This document shows, one piece after another, positions 1-8,259 of a DNA stretch of 32,162 nt (the first letter of the stretch is position 1; every line of letters begins with the position of its first letter). The stretch is from Rhodothermales bacterium (lineage in GTDB: Bacteria > Bacteroidota > Rhodothermia > Rhodothermales > UBA10348), in NCBI GenBank assembly GCA_017859335.1, contig JAFMNH010000017.1:1-32162 (forward strand). Direction: 5' to 3'. The notes beneath the pieces were generated by a model that was given only the letters and a program-made list of their open reading frames with translations, did no database searches and was not told the origin of the DNA. The position numbers and the translations under genes were made by a program.

Positions 1-131
1 AGTCCGTTCGAGCCGGCCCTTCATGTCGAGGGCAGCACACCCTGCAGTACCACGGCGATCCGACAGATATCGTGAAAGCAAACCCGTACGGCCCGGCATG
101 CATGTCAGGCCCATTCATGAGGGAGACCGCC
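1..131. other. Left-edge flank upstream of the response regulator
   Basis: No gene can be assigned. One plus-strand frame is open from base 1 and ends at a TGA at 73-75 (24 codons). It could be the 3' end of an upstream gene cut by the window, but nothing in it is recognisable. The response-regulator frame is also open back to the edge. The purine-rich stretch just before base 126 looks like the ribosome binding site for the gene starting at 132. Confidence 0.2.
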
Positions 132-800
132 ATGCCGCTATCACATCCCAAACGCATTTTTTTGGTGGACGACCATCCGTTGATTCGCAGAGGCCTCCGA
201 TTGACCTTGGAGACAGAGACTGATTTGATGGTCTGTTGTGAGGCAAGCTCTACGGAAGAAGCTGTATCCTATCTCCCGGAACTGGATCCCGATATCGTCA
301 TGCTGGATGTTTCCTTGCCGGGTGCCAGTGGCTTGGAATTGCTTCACTACATGGTCCACAACGGATTTCACTGGCGTGTTCTGGTCGTTTCACGTCACGA
401 TGAGATGCTCTATGCCGAGCGCGCCATCCGCTCCGGTGCGCGTGGTTACGTTATGAAATCGGAAGCGCCGGCCACGATCATTGCTGCTGTTCGGACTGTC
501 CTGTCGGGGAAACTGTACGTCTCAGATGCGATGAACGAACGCTTGCTGACCGGATTTGCGGCAGCGGGGCTGCCTGCCATCCATCAGTCCCCATCCGACC
601 TCTTGTCCAAACGGGAGTTGGAAGTCCTTGAAATGACGGGGCGTGGCTTGGGCACGCGCCTTATCTCCGATCGCTTGGCCCTGTCCATCAAGACAGTTGA
701 ATCCTACCGGGCGCGGATAAAGTTCAAACTTAACCTCACAACCGCCTCCGAGTTGGTCCAGCATGCGGTGCAATGGACGGAGAGTCAAGCCGAGAGGTAA
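132..800 (+). CDS. Two-component response regulator, NarL/LuxR family
   Basis: Transcription factor with an N-terminal receiver domain (about residues 8-125) and a C-terminal LuxR-type helix-turn-helix (about 157-215). The receiver keeps the acidic pair D13/D14, the likely phosphoacceptor D59 in MLDVSLPG, and the conserved lysine K109 in VMKSEAP. The HTH shows the family pattern LSKRELEVLEM ... IKTVESYRARI. I chose the ATG at 132 (222 aa) because GAGGGAGA lies about seven bases upstream and the receiver fold begins right after it. The same frame offers a GTG at 72 that would add 20 residues. No sensor kinase is visible in the window, so the signal and target genes are unknown. It converges with the FKBP gene, with only 27 bases between the stop codons. 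Confidence 0.9.
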   Translation: MPLSHPKRIFLVDDHPLIRRGLRLTLETETDLMVCCEASSTEEAVSYLPELDPDIVMLDVSLPGASGLELLHYMVHNGFHWRVLVVSRHDEMLYAERAIRSGARGYVMKSEAPATIIAAVRTVLSGKLYVSDAMNERLLTGFAAAGLPAIHQSPSDLLSKRELEVLEMTGRGLGTRLISDRLALSIKTVESYRARIKFKLNLTTASELVQHAVQWTESQAER

Positions 801-827
801 GCCCCGTTCGCGGGATGCCAGGTACTG

Positions 828-1580
828 TTAGTCCGGCGCCTTGACCAGCTCTACAAGGCGGATATCAAAAATGAGGACGGCGAACGGTGGCACGGCTGAT
901 CCTGCTCCGTATGGGCCGTAAGCAAGAACCGGTGGAATGGTAAGGCGGCGTGTACCACCGACTTTCATACCAGGAATGCCTTGGTCCCAGCCCGGGATGA
1001 CGTTACCGCGGCCAAGGGTGAACTGGAAAAGGGTTCCTGTCAGGTTGGTCGAGTCGAACACATCCCCATTGCGCAACTGTCCCGTGTATTCGACGAAAAG
1101 GACGTCATTGGCCTCTGCCACTTCGCCGTCTCCCTCGATGGTGTCCTCGACAATTACCTCATCAAACACGTCAAGCACTGTCACATCGTAGATCACATCC
1201 GTGTTAGGAGGGACAGCACAGGTTCCGTCGGAAAAACACTGTCCTGACCGTCCAAACGCCAGATGCGAGGGTATTTCCAGTCGCCGGGTACCTCCAACGC
1301 GCATCCCGCCAAGCCCCTCGTCCCAGCCCTTGAGTACCTGACCGACGCCCAACGTGAAGATCCAATCTTCCCCTAGCTCCTCCGAGGAGTCGAAGGACGA
1401 CCCATCGGCAAACCGGCCCACGTAGGACGTGATGAGTGTCATGCCAGGCTCTACGACCACGCCGGTACCTTCCTCAAGATCGGTGACGACCAGGGAGCCA
1501 TTCGGGCCATCGTTGCTGTCGCATGCCGTCAGTGCGAGAGACAGAAGCAGGACGAAAGAGGCATTAAGGATGGACTTCAT
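828..1580 (-). CDS. Tandem FKBP-type peptidyl-prolyl isomerase lipoprotein
   Basis: Predicted lipid-anchored prolyl isomerase with two FKBP domains in one chain (about residues 35-138 and 148-246). The start at 1580 gives a 250-aa protein with a classic lipoprotein signal ending LTAC at C20; the frame extends 10 codons upstream. Both domains keep the FKBP core: an aromatic in SYVG/VEYTG, F-D in SSFDSS/DVFDS, GW-D in LKGWDEG/IPGWDQG, and G-RRL-IP. Domain 1 has a two-cysteine insertion, C115 and C121, in the loop before AVPPN, where domain 2 has GAGSAVPP; a disulfide is plausible in the oxidising periplasm. The role is probably folding assistance for exported proteins. It is transcribed away from mdh's stop and is separated from mdh by a hairpin. 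Confidence 0.9.
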   Translation of the reverse strand: MKSILNASFVLLLSLALTACDSNDGPNGSLVVTDLEEGTGVVVEPGMTLITSYVGRFADGSSFDSSEELGEDWIFTLGVGQVLKGWDEGLGGMRVGGTRRLEIPSHLAFGRSGQCFSDGTCAVPPNTDVIYDVTVLDVFDEVIVEDTIEGDGEVAEANDVLFVEYTGQLRNGDVFDSTNLTGTLFQFTLGRGNVIPGWDQGIPGMKVGGTRRLTIPPVLAYGPYGAGSAVPPFAVLIFDIRLVELVKAPD

Positions 1581-1671
1581 GGCGCAATCGAGAGTCGGGA
1601 GAAAGGTCACGTAGCGTGGCTAGGCCGGGATCGGGGTGCGGGTGCGTCCCACATGAGCATAAGGCGAAGAT

Positions 1672-1700
1672 ACGGGCGGGCGCTTTCAGCGCCCGCCCGT
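1672..1700 (-). terminator. Strong hairpin downstream of malate dehydrogenase
   Basis: A perfect 13-bp inverted repeat, 1672-1684 against 1688-1700, with a three-base loop. It is almost entirely G/C and sits 28 bases after the mdh stop and before the FKBP start. On the minus strand it is followed by a mixed pyrimidine-rich stretch (ATCTTCGCCTT) rather than a clean T run. It may be an intrinsic terminator or a 3'-end stabilising hairpin for mdh mRNA. Confidence 0.55.
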
Positions 1701-1728
1701 ACATGGCTGTAGCGGCGGAAAGGGACCG

Positions 1729-2706
<978 letters not shown>

Positions 2707-2935
2707 CTACGATTTGCCGCGGCGGGGACCTGCGACCGGGTTGCCAATATTTCGCAAAAATCCGGCCTGATGTTCTGATCTATACGGGGATGATTGTTGG
2801 AAAACCGTCAGGCGCATCAGGCGTTTGTAGTGGTAATCGTTGTTCGAAGCCATCGGCCCAAGGGTGTCGGCATCGCTTGATGCGATTATCCGAGCAAATG
2901 GATCACGTTACACCCAGCCTCCAACGCATCGGGTC

Positions 2936-4636
2936 ATGTCAGCTCTGCAGGCCATACTCTCCGACCATGACAGCGTCGTCATAACGGATACGGAGACGAC
3001 TGGCGTCAACGCGCATACCCATCGGATCATCGAAGTGGCCGGCATGCGCGTGCCCGGCGTAGGCGAGGCGTCCCAGTTTTCGGAGCTCGTGAATCCGTGC
3101 TCCAGCGTACCCCGACGCATTACCCGCATCACGGGTATCACGACAGCCATGGTCTTCGACAAGCCGACAGCGTCGGACATCATGCCCCGATTCCTGGCGT
3201 TTCTGGGTGATGGAGTTTTCGTTGCACATAACATTCGTTTTGACTGGTCGTTCGTGAATGCGGAGCTGGAGCGTGCCGGGCTGTCCCCGATGACCAATCG
3301 GGGTCTTTGCACCCTGAAGCTGGCGCGAAGGCTGCTCCCGGGTCTGCGCTCAAAAAGTCTCGGGAGTCTGGCCGCTTTCTACCGCATTCCAGCAGAGGGA
3401 CGTCATCGCGCGCAGAAAGATGTCGAGGTGACCGCTCAGGTTTTCGAGCGCTTCTGTGAGATGGTCATCGATGAGCACGGTATTTCCGACATCGACGAGC
3501 TGATTGCCCTGCAGGGCCGGACGTATGCCCGCGTCAATCCGCATTCTGCCCACGTAGTGGCCATCAAGCGGGATCGGCTGACAGCCTTGCCTCAGTGCCC
3601 GGGTGTCTACTACATGCTTGATGGACGAGGCAAGGTGCTCTACGTGGGCAAGGCGAAGGACCTGTCCAAGCGGGTTGCCTCCTATTTCAATGCCATTGAG
3701 GCACACCCCCCTCGTATTCGCCGGCTGATTGCCAAGGTGCGTGATGTCCGCTGGGAGGAGCAGCCTACGGAGCTTCATGCCCTCATTGAGGAGAGCCGGG
3801 AAATCAAACGGCTGGACCCTTCATTCAATCGTGCCCAGAAAAAATACGTCCCAAGACCCTACCTGCGACTCGATTCGCGGGAGCCGTTTCCACGGCTGAC
3901 GGTCCAGGTCATCATGAGGGATGATGGGGCCGAGTATTTTGGACCGCTTCGCAGCCGACGTCAGGCCCACTCGCTGCTGGAGCTGCTGGAAGCCTGCTTC
4001 CCCTTGCGCACCTGTTCGCCGGCAGAGTATGAGCGGGGGAGGCGCTGCATGCGTGCGGATATCGGCCGATGTGGTGCTCCCTGCGAGGGGGCCATGGATG
4101 GAAGTACCTATGCTGACATTCTTCAGGATGTGCGACGTTTCCTGGCAGGCGACGTCGAGGAGATTTCCCGGCAATTGGAGTCTGCCATGCTTGAGGCCGC
4201 TGAGGAGCACCGCTTCGAGCAGGCTGCTGCCTTCCGTGATTGGATGGAGCTTCTGGAAAGGCAACTCTCCAAGGGCGGAGCCATCGCGCAGGACGTTGCG
4301 GGACCGGAAGTCATCCACTTTCTGGGGGAAACAGCCCTCGAACGATCCACGCTCGTCATCGTTGCCCTCGGCCGCATCCATACGCTCGAGGCACCCGAGA
4401 GGGGTTCGGCAGGCGAAGCAATTATTCGCGATACCCTGCGTGAACTCGACATGTCCGCGACTGCTGGGTCCGGTATCAGTCCGTTCGAGGCCGACGCCAG
4501 AAGGGTCCTTGATCATTGGCTGACGATGCATCGCGATGCCATCGTGACGATCGAGCGACGAGAAGACGAACCACGCCCTCTGTTTGCCGAGCGGGCCGAA
4601 AGCATGATCAGCATGCACCTCGATGCCGGCGTCTGA
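2936..4636 (+). CDS. DEDDh exonuclease fused to a UvrC-like GIY-YIG nuclease
   Basis: Predicted DNA repair nuclease, 566 aa from the ATG at 2936. Residues about 14-170 form a DnaQ/PolIII-epsilon exonuclease: D18-E20 in TDTETTG, D103 in HNIRFDW, and H157/D162 in HRAQKDVEV. Residues about 217-300 form a UvrC-type GIY-YIG domain (GVYYML ... YVGKAKDLSKR). Next come four cysteines, C360, C371, C379 and C383, spaced like the UvrC iron-sulfur ligands, then a UVR-like helix pair (about 409-444). UvrC's C-terminal RNase H endonuclease and HhH domains are absent; the last 120 residues are unrecognised. DnaQ-GIY-YIG fusions are known in other phyla. A TTG at 2840 would add 32 residues, but the exonuclease fold does not need them. 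It likely acts in incision or end processing. Confidence 0.88.
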   Translation: MSALQAILSDHDSVVITDTETTGVNAHTHRIIEVAGMRVPGVGEASQFSELVNPCSSVPRRITRITGITTAMVFDKPTASDIMPRFLAFLGDGVFVAHNIRFDWSFVNAELERAGLSPMTNRGLCTLKLARRLLPGLRSKSLGSLAAFYRIPAEGRHRAQKDVEVTAQVFERFCEMVIDEHGISDIDELIALQGRTYARVNPHSAHVVAIKRDRLTALPQCPGVYYMLDGRGKVLYVGKAKDLSKRVASYFNAIEAHPPRIRRLIAKVRDVRWEEQPTELHALIEESREIKRLDPSFNRAQKKYVPRPYLRLDSREPFPRLTVQVIMRDDGAEYFGPLRSRRQAHSLLELLEACFPLRTCSPAEYERGRRCMRADIGRCGAPCEGAMDGSTYADILQDVRRFLAGDVEEISRQLESAMLEAAEEHRFEQAAAFRDWMELLERQLSKGGAIAQDVAGPEVIHFLGETALERSTLVIVALGRIHTLEAPERGSAGEAIIRDTLRELDMSATAGSGISPFEADARRVLDHWLTMHRDAIVTIERREDEPRPLFAERAESMISMHLDAGV

Positions 4637-4675
4637 CCCAGACCCGCGTTGGGTACAGGGCTCCGTTGCCGGGAA

Positions 4676-5218
4676 TCACCCGAACAGCCAGCGTACGACA
4701 AAAACAGCCGTGATCATGGCCACGATGTCGGCCAGCAATCCGGCCGGGACGGCATGGCGTGTTTTCTTGATGTTCACCGCACCGAAGTAGACTGCGATCA
4801 CGTAAAACGTGGTTTCGGTGGACCCGAACATGGTCGCAACCATCTTGACCAAGATGGAGTCCTCGCCGAACTGGTTGATCATGTCCAGCACGATGGCGGC
4901 GGAGCCGCTGCCCGTGAGCGGCCGCATGATCATCATGGGTAGCACCTCCGGGGGAATGCCGAACCACCCCAGGATGGGGCGTAGACCATCGACCATGAAG
5001 TCCATGGCCCCAGAGGCGCGGAACATGCCGATGGCAAACAGGATGGCCACCAGATAGGGGATGATGGTTACGGCCACCTTGAATCCACCCTTGGCACCTT
5101 CCACGAACTCCTCATAGACAGGCACTTTCTTGATGAGTCCGTAAAGCGGGAATCCTACGATCAAGAGCGGGAGGACGAAAACGGAGGCTATCTCGATGAT
5201 GGAGCGAATGGTATCCAT
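4676..5218 (-). CDS. SpmB-like nucleoside-recognition (Gate) membrane protein
   Basis: A 180-aa integral membrane protein of the nucleoside-recognition/Gate family, related to spore maturation protein B. Several hydrophobic helices alternate with the family signatures RPLTGSGSAA and GSTETTFYVIAVYFG. Its start lies 3 bases after the SpmA-like stop, and GGAGGGTTGATTC before the ATG is one of the clearest ribosome binding sites in the window. The two genes are therefore probably co-translated and likely form one complex. No sporulation gene is present and Gram-negative relatives do not sporulate, so the transported or sensed molecule is unknown; the name is homology only. Confidence 0.85.
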   Translation of the reverse strand: MDTIRSIIEIASVFVLPLLIVGFPLYGLIKKVPVYEEFVEGAKGGFKVAVTIIPYLVAILFAIGMFRASGAMDFMVDGLRPILGWFGIPPEVLPMMIMRPLTGSGSAAIVLDMINQFGEDSILVKMVATMFGSTETTFYVIAVYFGAVNIKKTRHAVPAGLLADIVAMITAVFVVRWLFG

Positions 5219-5221
5219 GAA

Positions 5222-6187
5222 TCAACCCTCCGTGGTGGCAGCCGGAGCCGAAGCCCGGAAGCGTTTGGTTTTGCTGAGCAGTTTAGCCGCTGCAACGGCT
5301 ACGATGAGCGAAATGCCGGTCACGATGATGATGGCAAAGATCAATTGGTTGATCTGAAGCCCCATGAGCGCGACGAGAAGAACAGGCGGAACGAGCTGGA
5401 CGGAAGCGGTATTCATGGCAAGCAACATGACCATGGAATCGGTGGCTGTCTCCTTGTCCTCGTTGAGGGTCTGGAGCTCTTCCATGGCCTTGATGCCAAG
5501 CGGTGTCGCGGCGTTCCCGAGACCGAGCATGTTGGCAGTCAGGTTGAGAACGATCATGCCCATGGCTGGATGGCCCTTGGGTATATCCGGAAAGAGGGGG
5601 CGCAGGATGGGTTGCGTGACGCGGACAACGGAGTGGATGATCCCCGCCTTTTCGGCAATTTGGAGAAGGCCCATCCACAGCGCGAGTACCCCGATCAAGC
5701 CGAGGGCCAGTTCGACAGCCAGTTCAGCCATACTCAGTGCTGCAGCTGCAATAGCCCGCATTTTCACGAATCGCACTTCCCGGAATGAAACGGCTGCTGG
5801 TCCGCCTGATGGGCTCCAGCCGGCAAGGGTGCCCCGCAGATCGTTGTCCCGTTCCGAGGTTTCTGCCCTGATGGTGGCCCAAGGCTCGGGAACGGAGGCA
5901 TCCTGTGCAAAGCGTAGCTGCATGCCTTCCTGGTTCCTGATGACGACTCCGTCATAGGTCGAGTCGGGGTTGGCCTCCACGCCGTAGAAAGCGTTGAAGG
6001 CAGCAGGATCCACGTGCACCCGGACGGGGATGCGCCGGCTGCTCGCGGAGGTCGCATCCAGGGGGTCCACCTGCACTTCGAAGGCCTGCCCGTTACGATA
6101 GGTGTCCGAAGCCAGGTCGTTTATGTCGTAGACCATTCCGAACACGAGGCTCAGAACAATCAAACCAGCCCAGATATAATTCAGCAT
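5222..6187 (-). CDS. SpmA-like Gate membrane protein with extracytoplasmic insert
   Basis: A 321-aa partner of the downstream SpmB-like protein. Residues about 3-20 form a first membrane helix. Then comes a soluble stretch (about 25-142) with alternating strands, and then the Gate membrane domain with the signature NLTANMLGLGNAATPLG (215-231) and further helices to about residue 303. Bacillus SpmA, as I recall it, is near 200 aa, so the roughly 120-residue segment after the first helix is extra and probably faces the periplasm. The start at 6187 places the first helix at the N-terminus; the open frame runs 58 codons further upstream but reads like non-coding sequence. It is divergent from the GH18 gene. 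Confidence 0.83.
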   Translation of the reverse strand: MLNYIWAGLIVLSLVFGMVYDINDLASDTYRNGQAFEVQVDPLDATSASSRRIPVRVHVDPAAFNAFYGVEANPDSTYDGVVIRNQEGMQLRFAQDASVPEPWATIRAETSERDNDLRGTLAGWSPSGGPAAVSFREVRFVKMRAIAAAALSMAELAVELALGLIGVLALWMGLLQIAEKAGIIHSVVRVTQPILRPLFPDIPKGHPAMGMIVLNLTANMLGLGNAATPLGIKAMEELQTLNEDKETATDSMVMLLAMNTASVQLVPPVLLVALMGLQINQLIFAIIIVTGISLIVAVAAAKLLSKTKRFRASAPAATTEG

Positions 6188-6483
6188 CTCGGATTGGTGG
6201 TCAGGGGAGATAGGGATACCGGATGATACAAAGAGGCGATGAGACCATGAACCGCATTCTCGGCTGGACCCTCCTGATTCAGTGGCGGCGTCTGGAAAAG
6301 AGGGGATCCCGCATTGAGGGGCAATTCTCTTGCGTCCCAAATACACTGCCCCGATTTTCAACTTTGCGCGCCCCGCTGCGTTCGCCTCTTACCGAAGCGC
6401 TGCAGCCTGTGAGATAGGGTGCCGACCCTGAGCCCGATTCCGTATCGTTTTCCATATTCCCCCTCAAGGTAGCCTCGACCCCC
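6188..6483. promoter_or_regulatory. Divergent intergenic region, SpmA-like / GH18-like
   Basis: About 296 bases between two divergent starts, so both promoters should lie here. I find no convincing -10/-35 pair or Bacteroidota-type TAnnTTTG element. A 64-codon open frame at 6223-6417 has no recognisable features and is probably not a gene. Confidence 0.35.
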
Positions 6484-7713
6484 GTGCCCCACTCCCTGCT
6501 TCATTTCGGTCTTGTAGCCGTGATGTCCCTGCTGTGGAACAGCTGTGCTCCCGTCAAGGTCTCTGTCGATACGGAAGGCTCGCCGGCGGCTGCAGTGGCA
6601 ACTCATTTCGTCAGTGATCCCCCTGCGGATTCCGCAGGGGGAGATCGAAGGGCTGATGAGTATCGAACCCGCTCGGGACAGAAGGTATACGGGTACTTCG
6701 CTTGGTGGACCCGGGATCTGTGGCAGGACCTGGATCTGAGCATCTACGACAAGATCTTCTTTTTTGACCTGACACCGGCAGCTGATGGCTTCATCAGGGA
6801 GCGTAATGGATATCCGACCGCATGGCAGCGTCTCGTTGCGCAGGCTGATCGCTATGCGGTCCCGGTCGTCCCCAGCATCGCGCTCCTCGATGCCGATACA
6901 TTGCAGGCAATTTTCCTCAATCCGGAGCATCGGAACAACCTGCTACGCTCGTCCCTTTCGCTCATAGAGGACAGCGGTGGCGCGGGGCTGCACCTGGACT
7001 ACGAGTGGTTTGCTCCAGCCTCGGAGGCGCTCCGTGAAGGTTTCCACGCCTACCTGGACGCCCTTGCCAACGAAGTCAGCGTCCGTTTCCCTCAGGCCAG
7101 GCTGTCACTTTTTGTGCCGGCATTCCAACCTGCCGGTATGGTCGATATCGGTCGTATCCCCTCAGCCTACGCAGACGTTATCGTGCAAGGATATGACATG
7201 CACTGGTTGACGAGCCCGGTGGCCGGTCCCTTGTCGCCCTTGACCGGGTGGAACGGTAGTAATTGGCAATCCATCCTTCGCGCCATGGATACGGGGCCCT
7301 TGGGACGGGAGCGAATGTTCTTGACCGTTCCATACTACGGCTACGAGTGGCCGACTGAATCGGAAGCTCTCGGGTCAGCTACCAGGGGAGTGGCGCGCGT
7401 TACCTCCTATGCTCCCATGGATGCCAGCCGCGTACCGGACATACAGCTCTCCTCCACGGAGCGGGCGCGCCAGTTCGGTCGGGGAAGGGATCCCATCTCA
7501 GGCAGTCCCTACTACGTGTACGCCGACTCGACCGGATGGCATCAGGGCTGGTATGAGGACCGCGAAAGCCTGGATGCGAAGTATCGCTTCGTCAAAGAGG
7601 AGGGCCTGGCGGGCATTGCCATCTTCCTCATTGGCTATGATGCCGGTCAGATGGACAGTCTCCTTCTTGAGCGATTCGGGACCCGGCAGGTGAGGGCGTC
7701 CCGTAACAGGTAG
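6484..7713 (+). CDS. GH18-like glycoside hydrolase, exported
   Basis: A 409-aa exported protein with a TIM-barrel fold of the GH18 family (chitinase / spore-germination hydrolase type). It starts with GTG at 6484. A short hydrophobic signal ends at C21 in WNSC, a non-canonical lipobox, so lipidation is uncertain. The barrel starts at KVYGYFAWW (about 67). The GH18 catalytic strand reads GAGLHLDYEW, with E174 as the presumed acid/base and D172 two residues before it. The conserved substrate strand reads IVQGYDMHW (Y237, D238). The substrate is not predictable; peptidoglycan or chitin-like beta-1,4-GlcNAc links are typical of the family. It stands alone between two genes on the other strand. 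A perfect hairpin lies in its linker-coding region. Confidence 0.8.
   Translation: MPHSLLHFGLVAVMSLLWNSCAPVKVSVDTEGSPAAAVATHFVSDPPADSAGGDRRADEYRTRSGQKVYGYFAWWTRDLWQDLDLSIYDKIFFFDLTPAADGFIRERNGYPTAWQRLVAQADRYAVPVVPSIALLDADTLQAIFLNPEHRNNLLRSSLSLIEDSGGAGLHLDYEWFAPASEALREGFHAYLDALANEVSVRFPQARLSLFVPAFQPAGMVDIGRIPSAYADVIVQGYDMHWLTSPVAGPLSPLTGWNGSNWQSILRAMDTGPLGRERMFLTVPYYGYEWPTESEALGSATRGVARVTSYAPMDASRVPDIQLSSTERARQFGRGRDPISGSPYYVYADSTGWHQGWYEDRESLDAKYRFVKEEGLAGIAIFLIGYDAGQMDSLLLERFGTRQVRASRNR
6618..6642 (+). repeat. Perfect 12-bp inverted repeat inside the GH18-like gene
   Basis: Bases 6618-6629 are the exact reverse complement of 6631-6642, with one base between. It lies in the low-constraint linker between signal peptide and catalytic domain (residues PPADSAGGD). 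It might be a protein binding site or an mRNA structure, or chance. Confidence 0.5.
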
Positions 7714-7764
7714 CTGTCTCTCAGGAGTTGCCGCATGCATCGGGCGTCCTGTCGGGGTAGCGTG

Positions 7765-8163
7765 TCAGCGTACGGCCATGCAGAACTCCGTCAGCACGCC
7801 TGCGGTGTCTGACGGGTGTACAAAAAAGATGTCTTTGCCATCGGCGCCCCGCTTCGGACCGTCGTTCAGGATCCGATAACCAGCATCCGTGAGCCGCTGG
7901 CAGTCCGCCTCCAGATTGTCCGAGCTGAAGGCAAGATGGTGCAACCCTGGTCCCCGCTTTTCCAGAAACCGGGCGATGGGAGACGACGGGTGGAGGGATT
8001 CCAGCAGTTCGATCTTGGTCCCGCCCGCATCGAAGAAATACGTGCGTACTCCCTCGGATGCGACCTCTTCCGTCTTGTAGGGTTCAGCGCCGAACAGGGT
8101 GCGGAAGTGCTTCAGGCTGGTTTCGATATCGCTTACGGCGATGCCTATGTGCTCCAGGATCAC
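7765..8163 (-). CDS. mce: Methylmalonyl-CoA epimerase
   Basis: A 132-aa VOC-fold enzyme that interconverts the R and S forms of methylmalonyl-CoA in propionate metabolism. It has the two beta-alpha-beta-beta-beta repeats of the family and the metal ligand set H5 (EHIGIAV), E52 (TKIELLE), H75 or H76 (GLHHLAF) and E126 (LTEFCMA). The segment TEEVASEGVRTYFF contains the glutamates near the active site, and the C-terminal half has the usual KRGADGKDIFFVHP. Size and motifs are typical. No mutase or propionyl-CoA carboxylase is in the window. Functionally it would receive propionyl-CoA derived from branched-chain amino acids, which fits the E1 dehydrogenase at 22.4 kb. Confidence 0.92.
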   Translation of the reverse strand: MILEHIGIAVSDIETSLKHFRTLFGAEPYKTEEVASEGVRTYFFDAGGTKIELLESLHPSSPIARFLEKRGPGLHHLAFSSDNLEADCQRLTDAGYRILNDGPKRGADGKDIFFVHPSDTAGVLTEFCMAVR

Positions 8164-8259
8164 GGGAAAGGGAGGTATGGTGCGAAGTCAGGCTCGTTCG
8201 AGATTAGGGATGAAACGCGGCGCGATCAACTGTACCTTACAGGATAGACGCACCCGACC

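Noticed and set aside
803-814. CCCG-TTCG-CGGG hairpin between the convergent response-regulator and FKBP genes
   Set aside because: Only four pairs and no T run; too weak to call a terminator.
2936-4636. A full UvrC excinuclease subunit
   Set aside because: The C-terminal RNase H-like nuclease and HhH domains are missing and an exonuclease domain replaces the normal N-terminus.
4676-6187. A sporulation locus, from the SpmA/SpmB similarity
   Set aside because: No other sporulation gene is present and the surrounding genes indicate a Gram-negative envelope; the family also occurs in non-sporulating bacteria.
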